A DNA stretch of 64,000 nucleotides from Anaeromicropila herbilytica (GCF_016591975.1 NZ_AP024169.1:3945001-4009000); one strand, 5' to 3'. Positions 35,361 to 44,348 are shown, counted from the stretch's first letter. Notes: a model not told the origin generated them from the letters alone. A program made the numbers and translations.

Positions 35361-36599
35361 CTAATACAATGGATATTGGTCTGTTAGAGTTTTTACCATA
35401 GCCATTGCTTTTTCTTTATTGGCATCAACATCTTTAATAACTAGGGAAATTGCTTCTGCAATAACATCCATATCAGCCGTATTCATTCCTCTTGTTGTTA
35501 TAGCTGCTGTTCCTAGACGAATTCCGCTTGTCACGAATGGAGAAGCAGGATCATTAGGGATCGTATTCTTGTTACACGTGATATTCGCAGAATCAAGTAA
35601 TTTTTCCGCTTCCTTACCTGTAACACCCATATTCTGAAGATCAACCAATAATAGATGGTTGTCCGTTCCACCAGAAACAATCTTAAATCCTCTATCCATC
35701 AAACCTTTCGCTAATGCTGCTGCATTATCTACAATGTTCTTAGCATATACTTTAAATTCATCATCAAGTGCTTCCTTGAAACAAACTGCTTTTGCAGCAA
35801 TTACATGCATTAATGGACCACCTTGAATTCCTGGAAAGATTGCTTTGTTGAAGTTATACTTTTCATTCACTTCCTGACTAGAAAGAATCATACCACCTCT
35901 TGGTCCTCTTAATGTCTTATGAGTAGTTGTGGTTGTAACATGAGCATATGGAATTGGATTCTCATGAAGACCCGCTGCAACTAATCCAGCGATATGTGCC
36001 ATATCTACCATTAGTACAGCACCAACTTCATCTGCTATCTCACGGAATCTCTTAAAATCAATCTTACGAGCATAAGCACTTGCACCTGCAACGATAAGTT
36101 TTGGTTTTGCTTCTAATGCAATCTTTCTTACATCATCATAATCAATGTATCCATCATCATTTACTCCATATGGTACCACATTGAAGTATTTACCTGACAT
36201 ATTAACAGGGCTTCCATGTGTTAGATGTCCGCCATGTGCAAGATTCATTCCCATATAGGTATCACCTGGATTAAGAATAGCAAAAAATACTGCCATATTC
36301 GCTTGTGCACCTGAATGAGGTTGTACATTGGCGTAGGTACAGCCAAATAATTTCTTAGCACGTTCAATTGCAAGATTCTCTACTACATCAACGTACTCAC
36401 AACCACCATAGTATCTCTTTGCTGGATATCCTTCTGCATATTTATTCGTAAGAGGACTTCCCATTGCTGCCATGACTGCTTTGCTAACAAAATTCTCTGA
36501 TGCAATTAGTTCAATATGATCGTTTTGTCTTGTTACTTCTTGGTTAATTGCTTCTGAAATTTCAGGATCAAAAGCTTGAATATCTTCAAATGAATACAT
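35361..36599 (-). CDS. glyA: Serine hydroxymethyltransferase
   Basis: 412 residues, the normal length. It interconverts serine and glycine with tetrahydrofolate, feeding one-carbon metabolism. Family motifs: HIELIASENFVSKAVMAAMG, NKYAEGYPAKRYYGGCEYVD, MVDMAHIAGLVAAG and TTTTHKTLRGPRGGMI, where the Lys binds pyridoxal phosphate. The C-terminus has SGIRLGTAAITTRGM. A GGAGG-like site precedes the ATG. It is monocistronic here, with a 266-bp palindrome about 100 bp upstream. No glycine or folate riboswitch is recognisable in its short leader. Confidence 0.97.
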   Translation of the reverse strand: MYSFEDIQAFDPEISEAINQEVTRQNDHIELIASENFVSKAVMAAMGSPLTNKYAEGYPAKRYYGGCEYVDVVENLAIERAKKLFGCTYANVQPHSGAQANMAVFFAILNPGDTYMGMNLAHGGHLTHGSPVNMSGKYFNVVPYGVNDDGYIDYDDVRKIALEAKPKLIVAGASAYARKIDFKRFREIADEVGAVLMVDMAHIAGLVAAGLHENPIPYAHVTTTTTHKTLRGPRGGMILSSQEVNEKYNFNKAIFPGIQGGPLMHVIAAKAVCFKEALDDEFKVYAKNIVDNAAALAKGLMDRGFKIVSGGTDNHLLLVDLQNMGVTGKEAEKLLDSANITCNKNTIPNDPASPFVTSGIRLGTAAITTRGMNTADMDVIAEAISLVIKDVDANKEKAMAMVKTLTDQYPLY

Positions 36600-36702
36600 C
36601 TTTTATTCCTCCATTACATTTTTTTGTATTATACCACAACGATTCTTCGAATAGAATAGGTATTTGAAGAATTTTGTCTTATTTATAATATTATAGACCG
36701 AC

Positions 36703-36968
36703 AAATGACCTGTTCTGGAGATAGTCTAGGCACTTTGCACAAAACAGAAAAGCTAATGCTTCATTAAACATGTGTAAGAAGTTCTAGTTCTCATATCATT
36801 TTGTGTAAAACATACTCTAGGACAGATAACTCGCTTCGCTCAAACAGATCTGTCCTAGAGTATAACACCAAATAATCTGAGAACAAGAACTACTAACACA
36901 TGTTCAAAGGCGCATTAGCTTTTCTGTTTTGTGCAAAGTGCCAGTCTAGATTATAAAACAGCTCATTT
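36703..36968. repeat. 266-bp palindrome of type A, copy 1
   Basis: Outer AAATGACCTGTT/AACAGCTCATTT, then CTAGGCACTTTGCACAAAAC and GTTTTGTGCAAAGTGCC, with pairing continuing to the tip at CTAGGACAGAT/ATCTGTCCTAG. The tip loop holds ACTCGCTTCGCTCA (36829-36842). It is about three-quarters identical to copy 2 at 49754-50008, in the same orientation, and lies between two tandem leftward genes. Confidence 0.9.
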
Positions 36969-37037
36969 ATCAGGCAAATCATAGAATATCCTTGAAATCC
37001 ATTAATTCACTTATTACATATAAACTATTACATAAAT

Positions 37038-37799
37038 TTATAAATTCCTTGTATATTTGCACTTTGGATAATTACTGCAACCGTAGAATGTTCCGTAATT
37101 GCCGTGTCGTAATTGTAGGGAAGAGCCACAAAATGGGCATTCTATAGAATCTAGCTCTGCTATCCTTTCTGTCTCATCAACAGTATCACCGATATTGCCT
37201 TCTTCTATTAATTGAATTAATAATCTTCGATCAATTAGTTGTACATCATTCGCTTGCGCTAAGATCTTAGCACTTCTTGTAAAAACACTATTTGTTGCAA
37301 CGATAGCATGATCTGCATTATAGTAATTCAGTGCGCCAACAATTTCTTGTACTGCTTTAATACCAACCGATTCATTCCATCTCTTGGCTTGTACTATTGT
37401 AACTTTTCTTTTATATTTTAATACCAAATCGGCTCCAAAATCATGAGTTATTGGAGTTAATCGGACTCTATATCCCATCTTCTTAAAGTGGTAATATAGG
37501 AACAATTCAAAATCTGTTCCTGACAGCTTATCTACAACGCATATGTCAGATGCTAATAGTTTTCTTTTTTTACGATAATGTAAATAGTAGAAAAATAATA
37601 CAGACACAGCAAATAATCCTGGTATTATTTCTATATTAATTTCAAAATTGAAACTTCTATTATTACTATACTCATAATAATAAAATAATGACGTTAGAAT
37701 AACACTTAACATCATACTCTTCTTTAGTATGCTTGATCGATGCTTTTTACTTATAATCTCTTCTGGTTCTTTCTTGTATTTTTGTATATAATCATTCAT
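37038..37799 (-). CDS. Mrr-like restriction endonuclease fold protein with C4 zinc finger
   Basis: A 253-residue protein. Two membrane helices near residues 25-70 (SMMLSVILTSLFYYYEYS and LFAVSVLFFYYLHY) precede an Mrr_cat/RE-like nuclease domain. Its motif is LTPITHDFGADLVL then VTIVQAKRW, the D...QxK catalytic pattern. The C-terminus carries a topoisomerase-type C4 zinc finger (CPFCGSSLQLRHG and FYGCSNYPKCKY). Such proteins are widespread in Firmicutes. Cleavage of modified DNA is a possibility, not shown. No methyltransferase gene is adjacent. The start has no clear ribosome binding site. Confidence 0.8.
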   Translation of the reverse strand: MNDYIQKYKKEPEEIISKKHRSSILKKSMMLSVILTSLFYYYEYSNNRSFNFEINIEIIPGLFAVSVLFFYYLHYRKKRKLLASDICVVDKLSGTDFELFLYYHFKKMGYRVRLTPITHDFGADLVLKYKRKVTIVQAKRWNESVGIKAVQEIVGALNYYNADHAIVATNSVFTRSAKILAQANDVQLIDRRLLIQLIEEGNIGDTVDETERIAELDSIECPFCGSSLQLRHGNYGTFYGCSNYPKCKYTRNL

Positions 37800-38009
37800 A
37801 GTTATTAAGTATCTTATGATAATCCTATCTGCATATTTTTATAGTGGCCTAGTTGTAATATGATTTTTACAAATCTATTTTACCACACATATGTATTGTG
37901 TGCAAACATAAGTTCTGTTTTTGTATTAATTCTATATTTCTTACTTCAACTTATTTCAAAATTAGATTAGGTTTAAGTGTCATAAGCTTTATTAATGCAT
38001 AATCAATAA

Positions 38010-38017
38010 AAAATAAT
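38010..38017. repeat. Target-site duplication, left copy
   Basis: AAAATAAT next to the IS left end; the same 8 bases stand at 39466-39473. The low complexity of the sequence leaves some room for chance. Confidence 0.7.
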
Positions 38018-39465
38018 GGTTCTATAATAAATGTTGGGGTGTGTTAAAAACACTTCCAACATTTTTGTTTTTATATTAAAATACATCTATATAAAGCCTC
38101 TTAACATGCAAACCGACCAAAGTAAACATTTTAAAGGAGGTATTTTATATAGATGCAATCTAATTGTAACAAAAATCTTTTAAATTTAGAAGGTGTAAAA
38201 TTAAAAAGTGTGCAACACACACTAGAGGGGATTATTATCAAGATTGAAACCAATCCCAAACCTCAAAATTGCCCTTGTTGTGGAGCTGAAACTTCTAAAA
38301 TACACGATTATCGTTGGCAGAAAATTAAAGACTTACCTTTTCAGTTATCAAATGCTTATTTAATGTTGAGGAAACGAAGATATGTGTGTTCCTGTGGCAA
38401 ACGTTTTTATGAGAAATATAGCTTTATCGCTAAATATCAGCAACGTACAACACGACTATCCTATAAGATTGTTGAATTGCTTCGTTCAACCAACAGTATT
38501 AAATATGTTGCTTCACAAACTAATGTCTCTACGAATACTGTAACACGTATTCTTGACACACTCTCGTATGATAAACCACCTATTCCTCAATGTATTTCAA
38601 TTGATGAATTTAAAGGGAATGCTGGTAATTCCAAATATCAATGTATTCTGGTAGATGCAAAGAAAAAATGTATTCTTGATGTTTTACCGGATCGTACTCA
38701 GTCTCATCTTATTGATTATTTTAAATCTTGCAGTCGGGACGAAAGGTATCGTGTTAAATTTTTTATTTCTGATATGTGGCAACCTTATATTGATCTTGCC
38801 AAAACATTCTTTCCTAATGCTACAATCATCGTAGATAAATATCATTACATCCGTCAGGTTTCTTGGGCAATTGAAAGTGTTCGTAAACGTTTACAAGCAT
38901 CCATGACACCAACTCTTAGAAAGTACTATAAACGAAGTAGAAAACTTATACTGACTCGATATTCTAAATTAAAAGACGAAAACAAAAAAGCCTGTGATTT
39001 AATGCTACTATACAGTGATGATTTACGACTAGCTCACAAGTTAAAAGAATGGTTCTATGAAATATGTCAGAGTAACAGCTATACATATCAAAGAACTGAA
39101 TTTTGGGAATGGGTAAAGAATGCTGAAAGTTCTGGATTACACGAATTTGAAGCTTGTGCAAAAACATATAGACGTTGGTCTGAGTATATACTTAATGCTT
39201 TTAAGTATGGATATACAAATGGGCCTACGGAAGGATTTAATAATAAAATCAAAGTACTAAAAAGAAGTTCTTATGGTGTACGTAATTTTGAAAGATTTCG
39301 TACACGTATCATTCACAGTTCTATGTAAAAAAATGGTCGGTTTTCAAGAGGCTTATTTGTCATGCAAAAAAACATCTATTATAGAACCTAGTCATAAAAA
39401 TAGCTCTATTGTCAATGTTAGTGCGGGTGCAATGCACCTCGCACCCCAACACTTGACAAAGAGCC
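38018..39465 (+). mobile_element. ISL3-family insertion sequence, apparently complete
   Basis: The element begins with GGTTCTATAATAAATGTTGG at 38018 and ends, read inward from 39465, with GGCTCTTTGTCAAGTGTTGG; the first 26 positions agree at about 19. AAAATAAT lies directly on both sides (38010-38017 and 39466-39473), an 8-bp target duplication as expected for ISL3. Inside the right end, at 39371-39388, there is an inverted copy of the left end (GGTTCTATAATAGATGTT), and 39403-39464 forms a perfect-looking palindrome. It contains one intact transposase gene. Confidence 0.88.
38153..39328 (+). CDS. ISL3 family transposase
   Basis: 391 residues, intact. The N-terminal zinc ribbon CPCCGAETSKIHDYRW with a second pair CSCG near residue 80 matches ISL3 transposases. 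A helix-turn-helix region follows around residues 105-140. The catalytic acids lie in ISIDEFKGNAGNSKYQCILV (Asp151), FFISDMWQPYIDLAKTFFPN (Asp207) and GPTEGFNNKIKVLKRSSYG (Glu near 360). AAAGGAGG precedes the ATG. No frameshift or stop is seen, so the element may still be active. Confidence 0.93.
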   Translation: MQSNCNKNLLNLEGVKLKSVQHTLEGIIIKIETNPKPQNCPCCGAETSKIHDYRWQKIKDLPFQLSNAYLMLRKRRYVCSCGKRFYEKYSFIAKYQQRTTRLSYKIVELLRSTNSIKYVASQTNVSTNTVTRILDTLSYDKPPIPQCISIDEFKGNAGNSKYQCILVDAKKKCILDVLPDRTQSHLIDYFKSCSRDERYRVKFFISDMWQPYIDLAKTFFPNATIIVDKYHYIRQVSWAIESVRKRLQASMTPTLRKYYKRSRKLILTRYSKLKDENKKACDLMLLYSDDLRLAHKLKEWFYEICQSNSYTYQRTEFWEWVKNAESSGLHEFEACAKTYRRWSEYILNAFKYGYTNGPTEGFNNKIKVLKRSSYGVRNFERFRTRIIHSSM

Positions 39466-39496
39466 AAAATAATAATACTTTTAACTTTTGTCCATA

Positions 39497-39533
39497 AAAA
39501 AAGATTAGATGTCATCAACACCTAATCTTTTTT
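39497..39533. terminator. Terminator after the first PocR chemoreceptor gene
   Basis: AAAAAAGATTAG pairs with CTAATCTTTTTT around a 13-base loop, ending 7 bases before the stop codon of the leftward gene at 39540. Confidence 0.8.
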
Positions 39534-39539
39534 GTTCTA

Positions 39540-40586
39540 TTAATTTATATTAGTCATTTCATTCAATTCATTTGTCAATGCATATAATTCTTGAATACTA
39601 GCAGTTGTTTCTTCAATTGCAGCAGACTGATGTTCTGTATTTTCCATTGTTGAATCAGAGAGTTTTAACGTATTTTGAATCGAATCTTGTATTTCCTTAG
39701 TCAAGCTTACAATCTGCATCGCAGTCTCTTTAGAATTCTTCGATAAATTACCTATTTCAGCTGCAACAACAGCAAATCCTCTACCAGCTTCTCCAGCTCT
39801 TGCCGCTTCTATTGATGCATTTAATCCAAGCATCTTAGTCTGATCTGCAATACTCTTAATTGAATTTAAGATTACATTAATTCGTTCTGAAATATCTTTT
39901 ACATTTACTATCTCATGATTTAAGGTTTCTTGATTGCTATTAATAGTAACCGATGCGCTCGCTAACTCTTCCATAGTAGATGATATTTGTGAAAAGCTAT
40001 CTACTAGATTAGTACTCATAGATTTAATTTTTATGTTTTGATAACCTATTTGTGATAAGGAATTGGCTACAATAAATAATACTTCTGCCGCAGCTTGGAT
40101 ATTCTTCTCCGTAGTAATTTTCACCTTATTCACTGCATCTACATATTTGTCTTCGCTTACACCAATCTCCCTAGCGACACGACGGAACCCCTCTTCTTCT
40201 GGCTTTCCCTTTAATATCTGTCCACCTAATATTGTACCAATTTGAACGCCGTCAACCATGATTGGAGCTGCGAAATCAATCAATCCAGCATGACATTTAT
40301 AGACATATGGACGACCAGTTTTCGCTGCTTCTTCACCACCTTTTTTGTGTGACATTGCACATCGGTCATCACCAATTTTCGTTGAGTGCGTATAATCCAT
40401 GCAAAAACTTGTATAAGAACTTGGCTTTGTAACCGGTTCCCCATTAATATCTACTGTAACGCTTGCAATATCCATACTTTCTGCAAAGTTGTCTTGGAAC
40501 CTTTGTAATAAATCAAGATCAATAACATCTTTTAACTGAATATTTGATAAATCACTCTTGTTCATGACAATTCTATTCTTTTCCAT
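39540..40586 (-). CDS. Soluble PocR-domain methyl-accepting chemotaxis protein, copy 1
   Basis: A 348-residue protein with no membrane helix. Residues 15-190 form a PocR sensory domain, with Cys at DRCAMSHKKGGEEAAK and KCHAGLIDFAAPIMV. The C-terminal half is a short MCP signalling hairpin whose tip reads ADQTKMLGLNASIEAARAGE then GRGFAVVAAEIGNLS. There is no HAMP domain. Such receptors sense ligands inside the cell and act on CheA/CheW. AGGAGA precedes the ATG. A close paralogue lies 244 bp upstream in the same direction. The ligand is unknown; PocR itself responds to 1,2-propanediol in Salmonella. Confidence 0.85.
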   Translation of the reverse strand: MEKNRIVMNKSDLSNIQLKDVIDLDLLQRFQDNFAESMDIASVTVDINGEPVTKPSSYTSFCMDYTHSTKIGDDRCAMSHKKGGEEAAKTGRPYVYKCHAGLIDFAAPIMVDGVQIGTILGGQILKGKPEEEGFRRVAREIGVSEDKYVDAVNKVKITTEKNIQAAAEVLFIVANSLSQIGYQNIKIKSMSTNLVDSFSQISSTMEELASASVTINSNQETLNHEIVNVKDISERINVILNSIKSIADQTKMLGLNASIEAARAGEAGRGFAVVAAEIGNLSKNSKETAMQIVSLTKEIQDSIQNTLKLSDSTMENTEHQSAAIEETTASIQELYALTNELNEMTNIN

Positions 40587-40830
40587 TCGAATCTCCTATA
40601 AAATATCTAAAATACCATGTATAGTTAGAGTTACCAATTAGAATATAATATTAATTTTTTATCTATTAGTATAAATTCTTTATCTTTTGTAATCTAATTT
40701 TATCATAATCCTAACTCTTAAATCCATAGGTATATTCTTCTATTATAATCGATATATCTTATGGTGAATGTATGGCGAAATTTATTTATTCGTCTAATAT
40801 TTGAACACAAATTCTATGCACATTCTATCT

Positions 40831-41865
40831 TTACAATTTATGATTTGCCATTTCATTTAATTCATTCGTTAATGCTAGAATCTCTTCGATACTTGCTGTT
40901 GTTTGTTGGATTGCAGCAGATTGTTGTTCCGTACTTTCCATTGTTTGATCTGACAATCCTAATGTATTTTGTAAAGAAGACTGAATCTCTGATGTTAGTT
41001 TGACAATTTGCATCGCAGTTTCTTTCGAATGTTCGGATAGGTTCCTTATCTCCGTTGCTACTACAGAAAACCCCTTACCTACTTCTCCTGCTCTTGCTGC
41101 TTCTATTGACGCATTCAAACCTAACATTTTAGTTTGATCAGCGATTCGTTTGATTGAATTTAATATTTCATTAATCTTTTCAGATATATTTTTTACACTA
41201 ATAATTTCTTCATTTAAAGATTCTTGATTATTGCTAATTGAAATAGACGTAGCTGCTAATTCTTCCATTGTTGATGATATTTGTGAAAAGCTATCTACTA
41301 GATTGTTGGTCATGTCTTTAACCTTTAGATTTTGATATCCAATCTGAGACAAAGAGTTTGCAACAATATATAATACTTCCGCAGCAGCATTAATATTTTT
41401 TTCTTTTTTAATTACAATTTCATGTGATGCTTCAATATATTTTTCCTCGTCAACACCTAACTCTTTTGCAACTTCTCTAAATTCATCAGCTTCTGGTTTA
41501 TGTTTTAATACTTGTCCACCTAATATTGTACCTATTTGTACTCCTTCAACCATAATAGGTGCTGCAAAATCTATTAACCCAGCATGACATTTATAGATAT
41601 AAGGTTTTTTAGTTTTAGCTGCCTCTTCTCCCCCTTTTTTATGTGATAAAGCACATCGATCACATCCAACTTTTGTTGACTGCGTATAATCAATACAAAA
41701 GCTTGAATATGAACTAGGTTTTGTTACAGGTTGCCCATTCATATCAACTGTTACACTTGCAATATCCATGCTATCTGCAAAATTATCTTGAAATTTTTGT
41801 AAAACTTGTATATCTATTACATCTTCCAATCTGATATTTGATATGTTTTCTACATTATTTGACAT
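40831..41865 (-). CDS. Soluble PocR-domain methyl-accepting chemotaxis protein, copy 2
   Basis: 344 residues, closely similar to the downstream copy over its whole length. Matching segments include LQKFQDNFADSMDIASVTVD, DRCALSHKKGGEEAAKTKKP, KCHAGLIDFAAPIMVEGVQI and GLNASIEAARAGEVGKGFSV. It differs mainly in the linker between the sensory and signalling parts (YIEASHEIVIKKEKN) and at the N-terminus. GGGAGAG precedes the ATG. No chemotaxis kinase or coupling gene is in the window. The pair looks like a tandem duplication that kept both copies, perhaps tuned to different ligands. Confidence 0.85.
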   Translation of the reverse strand: MSNNVENISNIRLEDVIDIQVLQKFQDNFADSMDIASVTVDMNGQPVTKPSSYSSFCIDYTQSTKVGCDRCALSHKKGGEEAAKTKKPYIYKCHAGLIDFAAPIMVEGVQIGTILGGQVLKHKPEADEFREVAKELGVDEEKYIEASHEIVIKKEKNINAAAEVLYIVANSLSQIGYQNLKVKDMTNNLVDSFSQISSTMEELAATSISISNNQESLNEEIISVKNISEKINEILNSIKRIADQTKMLGLNASIEAARAGEVGKGFSVVATEIRNLSEHSKETAMQIVKLTSEIQSSLQNTLGLSDQTMESTEQQSAAIQQTTASIEEILALTNELNEMANHKL

Positions 41866-42108
41866 GGCTATCTCTCCCTCAAAGATTATTTTATAATACT
41901 TTGCATAATCTATTAATTTTAAATTCTGTCGAATTAATAGTATTTTTGTATTATAATGGTATTATATCATATTTTTACACTTTTTGTCCCGAAATATTTT
42001 TCAATATGTATAAAATTTTATATATTTTGATAATATTTGATGAATATAGATGTAGTTTGGTACAGCTTTAACTTGCACACAAATACGTTACAAAAGCCAT
42101 TAATATAT
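41866..42108. other. Upstream region of the second PocR gene
   Basis: AT-rich, about 240 bp between the receptor start and the ptsI terminator. A promoter must be here. Nothing else is recognised. Confidence 0.4.
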
Positions 42109-42144
42109 AAAAAACGCAAGAATGATAACATTCTTGCGTTTTTT
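42109..42144 (-). terminator. Terminator after ptsI
   Basis: AAAAAACGCAAGAATG pairs perfectly with its complement around a 4-base loop. Confidence 0.9.
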
Positions 42145-42246
42145 TGATTATATGAGAAAATATATTTTAAGATGAGTGACTAATTCATTCTTAAATACTG
42201 TTTTGTGAATAATAAAATATTCTTAACTACTATTACAAATTTCAAA

Positions 42247-43905
42247 CTATTTTAATCGATCTAATAATGCATCTTTCACTGCATCAACATTCGTTTCTCT
42301 TACTTTCTTTCTTAAGCCAAGAATCAACGAAGGAGATACTGATAATTCATCAATTCCCATTGCTAGGAAGGTTTCTGTTAATTCAAGATCTGCACCTAAT
42401 TCACCACAGATACCCATCCAGATTCCATTAGCATGAGCATTATCTGCTACCATTTTGATCATTCTTAATACTGCTGTATGATGAGGGTTATAAATTTTAT
42501 CAAGTTTTGGATTTTGACGATCAATAGCAAGAGTATATTGCGTTAAATCATTTGTTCCAATACTAAAGAATTCTACTTCTTTTGCAAGTAAATCACTAAC
42601 CATAACTGCTGCTGGAGTCTCGATCATGATACCTAATTCACAATCATCAAATGGGATGCCTAAGTCTCTTAATTCAGCTTTTACTTCTTCTACGATTTTT
42701 TTGATTTCTCTTACTTCTTCCACTGATATAATCATTGGGAACATAATTGAAATCTTACCATAAGCAGAAGCACGGTATAAAGCACGAAGTTGAGTCTTAA
42801 AGATATCAATACGATCTAAACAGATACGAATTGCACGGTAACCAAGTGCAGGATTCTCTTCTTTATCCATATTGAAATAGTCAACTTGCTTATCTGCTCC
42901 AATATCAAGAGTACGAATGATTACTTTTTTACCAGCCATTCTTTCAGCTACTGCTTTATATGATTGGAACTGTTCTTCTTCCGTTGGGTAATCTGTTGTC
43001 TCTAAGTATAAGAATTCACTTCTAAATAGTCCAACACCACCAGCGTCATTTTGTAGAACATTAGCAACATCAGAAACATTACCAATATTAGCGTAGATAT
43101 TGATGGATTTGCCATCAAGTGTTACATTCTCTTTGCCTTTTAATTGTAGTAATAATTCTTTCTTTTCTAAGTCTTTCGCACGTTTTTCTTGCATTTTCTT
43201 TAGTGTTTCTTCATCTGGATCTAGATATACAGTACCAGTAAAACCATCCGCAATTGCCATTCTTCCATTAAGTTCTTCTGTTAAATCAACATCTACGCTA
43301 ATTAACGCTGGAATATTCATTGTTCTAGCAAGAATTGCAGTATGAGAATTACTTGAACCAAATTTTGTGACAAATGCTAATACTTTATCTTTGTCTAATT
43401 GTACTGTTTCACTTGGCGCTAAATCTTCCGCTAGAATAATCACTGGTTCATCAGAATCAACTGTACTCTTAGTTGCATTTGATAATACAGAGATGATTCT
43501 TTCTGAAATATCTTTAACGTCTGCAGATCTTTCTTTCATGTATGCATCATCCATAGATGCAAACATTTCAGCAAAATTATCGCCAGTAGTTGCTACTGCA
43601 TATTCAGCATTAACATTTTGTGTGTTAATCATGTTAATGATTGATTCTATATAATCTAAATCTTCTACCATCATTTGGTGTACTTCAAAAATAGCTGCGT
43701 TTGCTTCACCAACTTCTTTTAGTGCTTTATTATATAGTTCTTGTAATTGTACTAAAGTTCCTTTTTTTGCTTCTTCAAAACGAGCAATCTCAGCGTCTGC
43801 ATCTTCTACATGATATCTTTTAATTTGATGTTGTTGTTTTTGGTATAAAGATAACTTACCAATTGCAACACCTCCAAAGACACCTTTTCCATTTAATACG
43901 ATCAT
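42247..43905 (-). CDS. ptsI: PTS enzyme I (phosphoenolpyruvate-protein phosphotransferase)
   Basis: 552 residues. It takes phosphate from phosphoenolpyruvate and passes it to HPr. The active-site His188 lies in FGSSNSHTAILARTMNIPAL. The PEP-binding barrel has GGVGLFRSEFLYLETTDYPT, RTLDIGADKQVDYF, NPALGYRAIRICLDR and MIETPAAVMVSDLLAKEVEF, ending with FSIGTNDLTQYTLAIDRQNP. The sequence is slightly shorter than the usual 570. It follows ptsH by 18 bp, in the order ptsH-ptsI. A CTCATGA-type leader with weak GAGTTAG precedes the ATG. Confidence 0.96.
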   Translation of the reverse strand: MIVLNGKGVFGGVAIGKLSLYQKQQHQIKRYHVEDADAEIARFEEAKKGTLVQLQELYNKALKEVGEANAAIFEVHQMMVEDLDYIESIINMINTQNVNAEYAVATTGDNFAEMFASMDDAYMKERSADVKDISERIISVLSNATKSTVDSDEPVIILAEDLAPSETVQLDKDKVLAFVTKFGSSNSHTAILARTMNIPALISVDVDLTEELNGRMAIADGFTGTVYLDPDEETLKKMQEKRAKDLEKKELLLQLKGKENVTLDGKSINIYANIGNVSDVANVLQNDAGGVGLFRSEFLYLETTDYPTEEEQFQSYKAVAERMAGKKVIIRTLDIGADKQVDYFNMDKEENPALGYRAIRICLDRIDIFKTQLRALYRASAYGKISIMFPMIISVEEVREIKKIVEEVKAELRDLGIPFDDCELGIMIETPAAVMVSDLLAKEVEFFSIGTNDLTQYTLAIDRQNPKLDKIYNPHHTAVLRMIKMVADNAHANGIWMGICGELGADLELTETFLAMGIDELSVSPSLILGLRKKVRETNVDAVKDALLDRLK

Positions 43906-43923
43906 TTTCTAACTCCTCATGAA

Positions 43924-44181
43924 TTAAAGATTTTCTTTAAGAAAAGCTTCTAAACCTTTTGCTGCTGCTTCTTCGTCTTCACCATCACATGTGATAGTTA
44001 CTTCATTACCACATTTTGCAGCAAGTCCCATGATACCAAATATTCTTTTTGCATCAGCATCTTTTCCATCTTTACCAATAGTTACTTTACATGAAAATTC
44101 ATTCGCTTTTTTAACTAATAAACCAGCTGGTCTAGCGTGAATACCTTGTTCATCTTTGATTACATACTTAAATTGTTTCAT
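43924..44181 (-). CDS. ptsH: PTS phosphocarrier protein HPr, Arg at position 46
   Basis: 85 residues, normal for HPr. His15 in DEQGIHARPAGLLVKKA is the phosphate-carrying residue. In most Firmicutes, Ser46 (KSIMGVMSL in Bacillus) is phosphorylated by HPr kinase to drive CcpA-dependent repression. Here the same place reads DADAKRIFGIMGLA, giving Arg46 with codon AGA. The carrier function should be intact, but the regulatory site is lost. AAAGGAG precedes the ATG. It is the first gene of the ptsHI operon and lies just downstream of fruA. Confidence 0.93.
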   Translation of the reverse strand: MKQFKYVIKDEQGIHARPAGLLVKKANEFSCKVTIGKDGKDADAKRIFGIMGLAAKCGNEVTITCDGEDEEAAAKGLEAFLKENL

Positions 44182-44310
44182 AATTTTTATCTCCTTTATT
44201 ATTATATTTTGAATTAAGGGTTACTATCGAATTGTAAGAATCGATGAAAAATGTTAAAGTTCGACAACATCGATTTGATATCTTATAATACCTTAAATTT
44301 TATAACTAGT

Positions 44311-44348
44311 CAAGACAATAGATAGAAAAATTCCTATCTATTGTCTTG
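44311..44348 (+). terminator. Strong hairpin between fruA and ptsH, T-run on the plus strand
   Basis: CAAGACAATAGATAG pairs perfectly with its complement around an 8-base loop and is followed by six T on the plus strand. Both neighbouring genes run leftward, and on that strand no T-run follows. It therefore looks like a terminator facing the wrong way. Confidence 0.6.

Noticed and set aside
36600..36702. Glycine or tetrahydrofolate riboswitch upstream of glyA
   Set aside because: Only about 100 bp lie between the start codon and the palindrome, and no known aptamer core is recognisable there.
36703..36968. CRISPR array
   Set aside because: The repeats here are inverted arms of one palindrome, not regularly spaced direct repeats with spacers; no cas genes are present in the window.
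39371..39388. Right end of the IS at 39388
   Set aside because: It matches the left end well, but no target duplication is found there (AAAATAAT versus TAGTCATA), whereas the outer end at 39465 has one.
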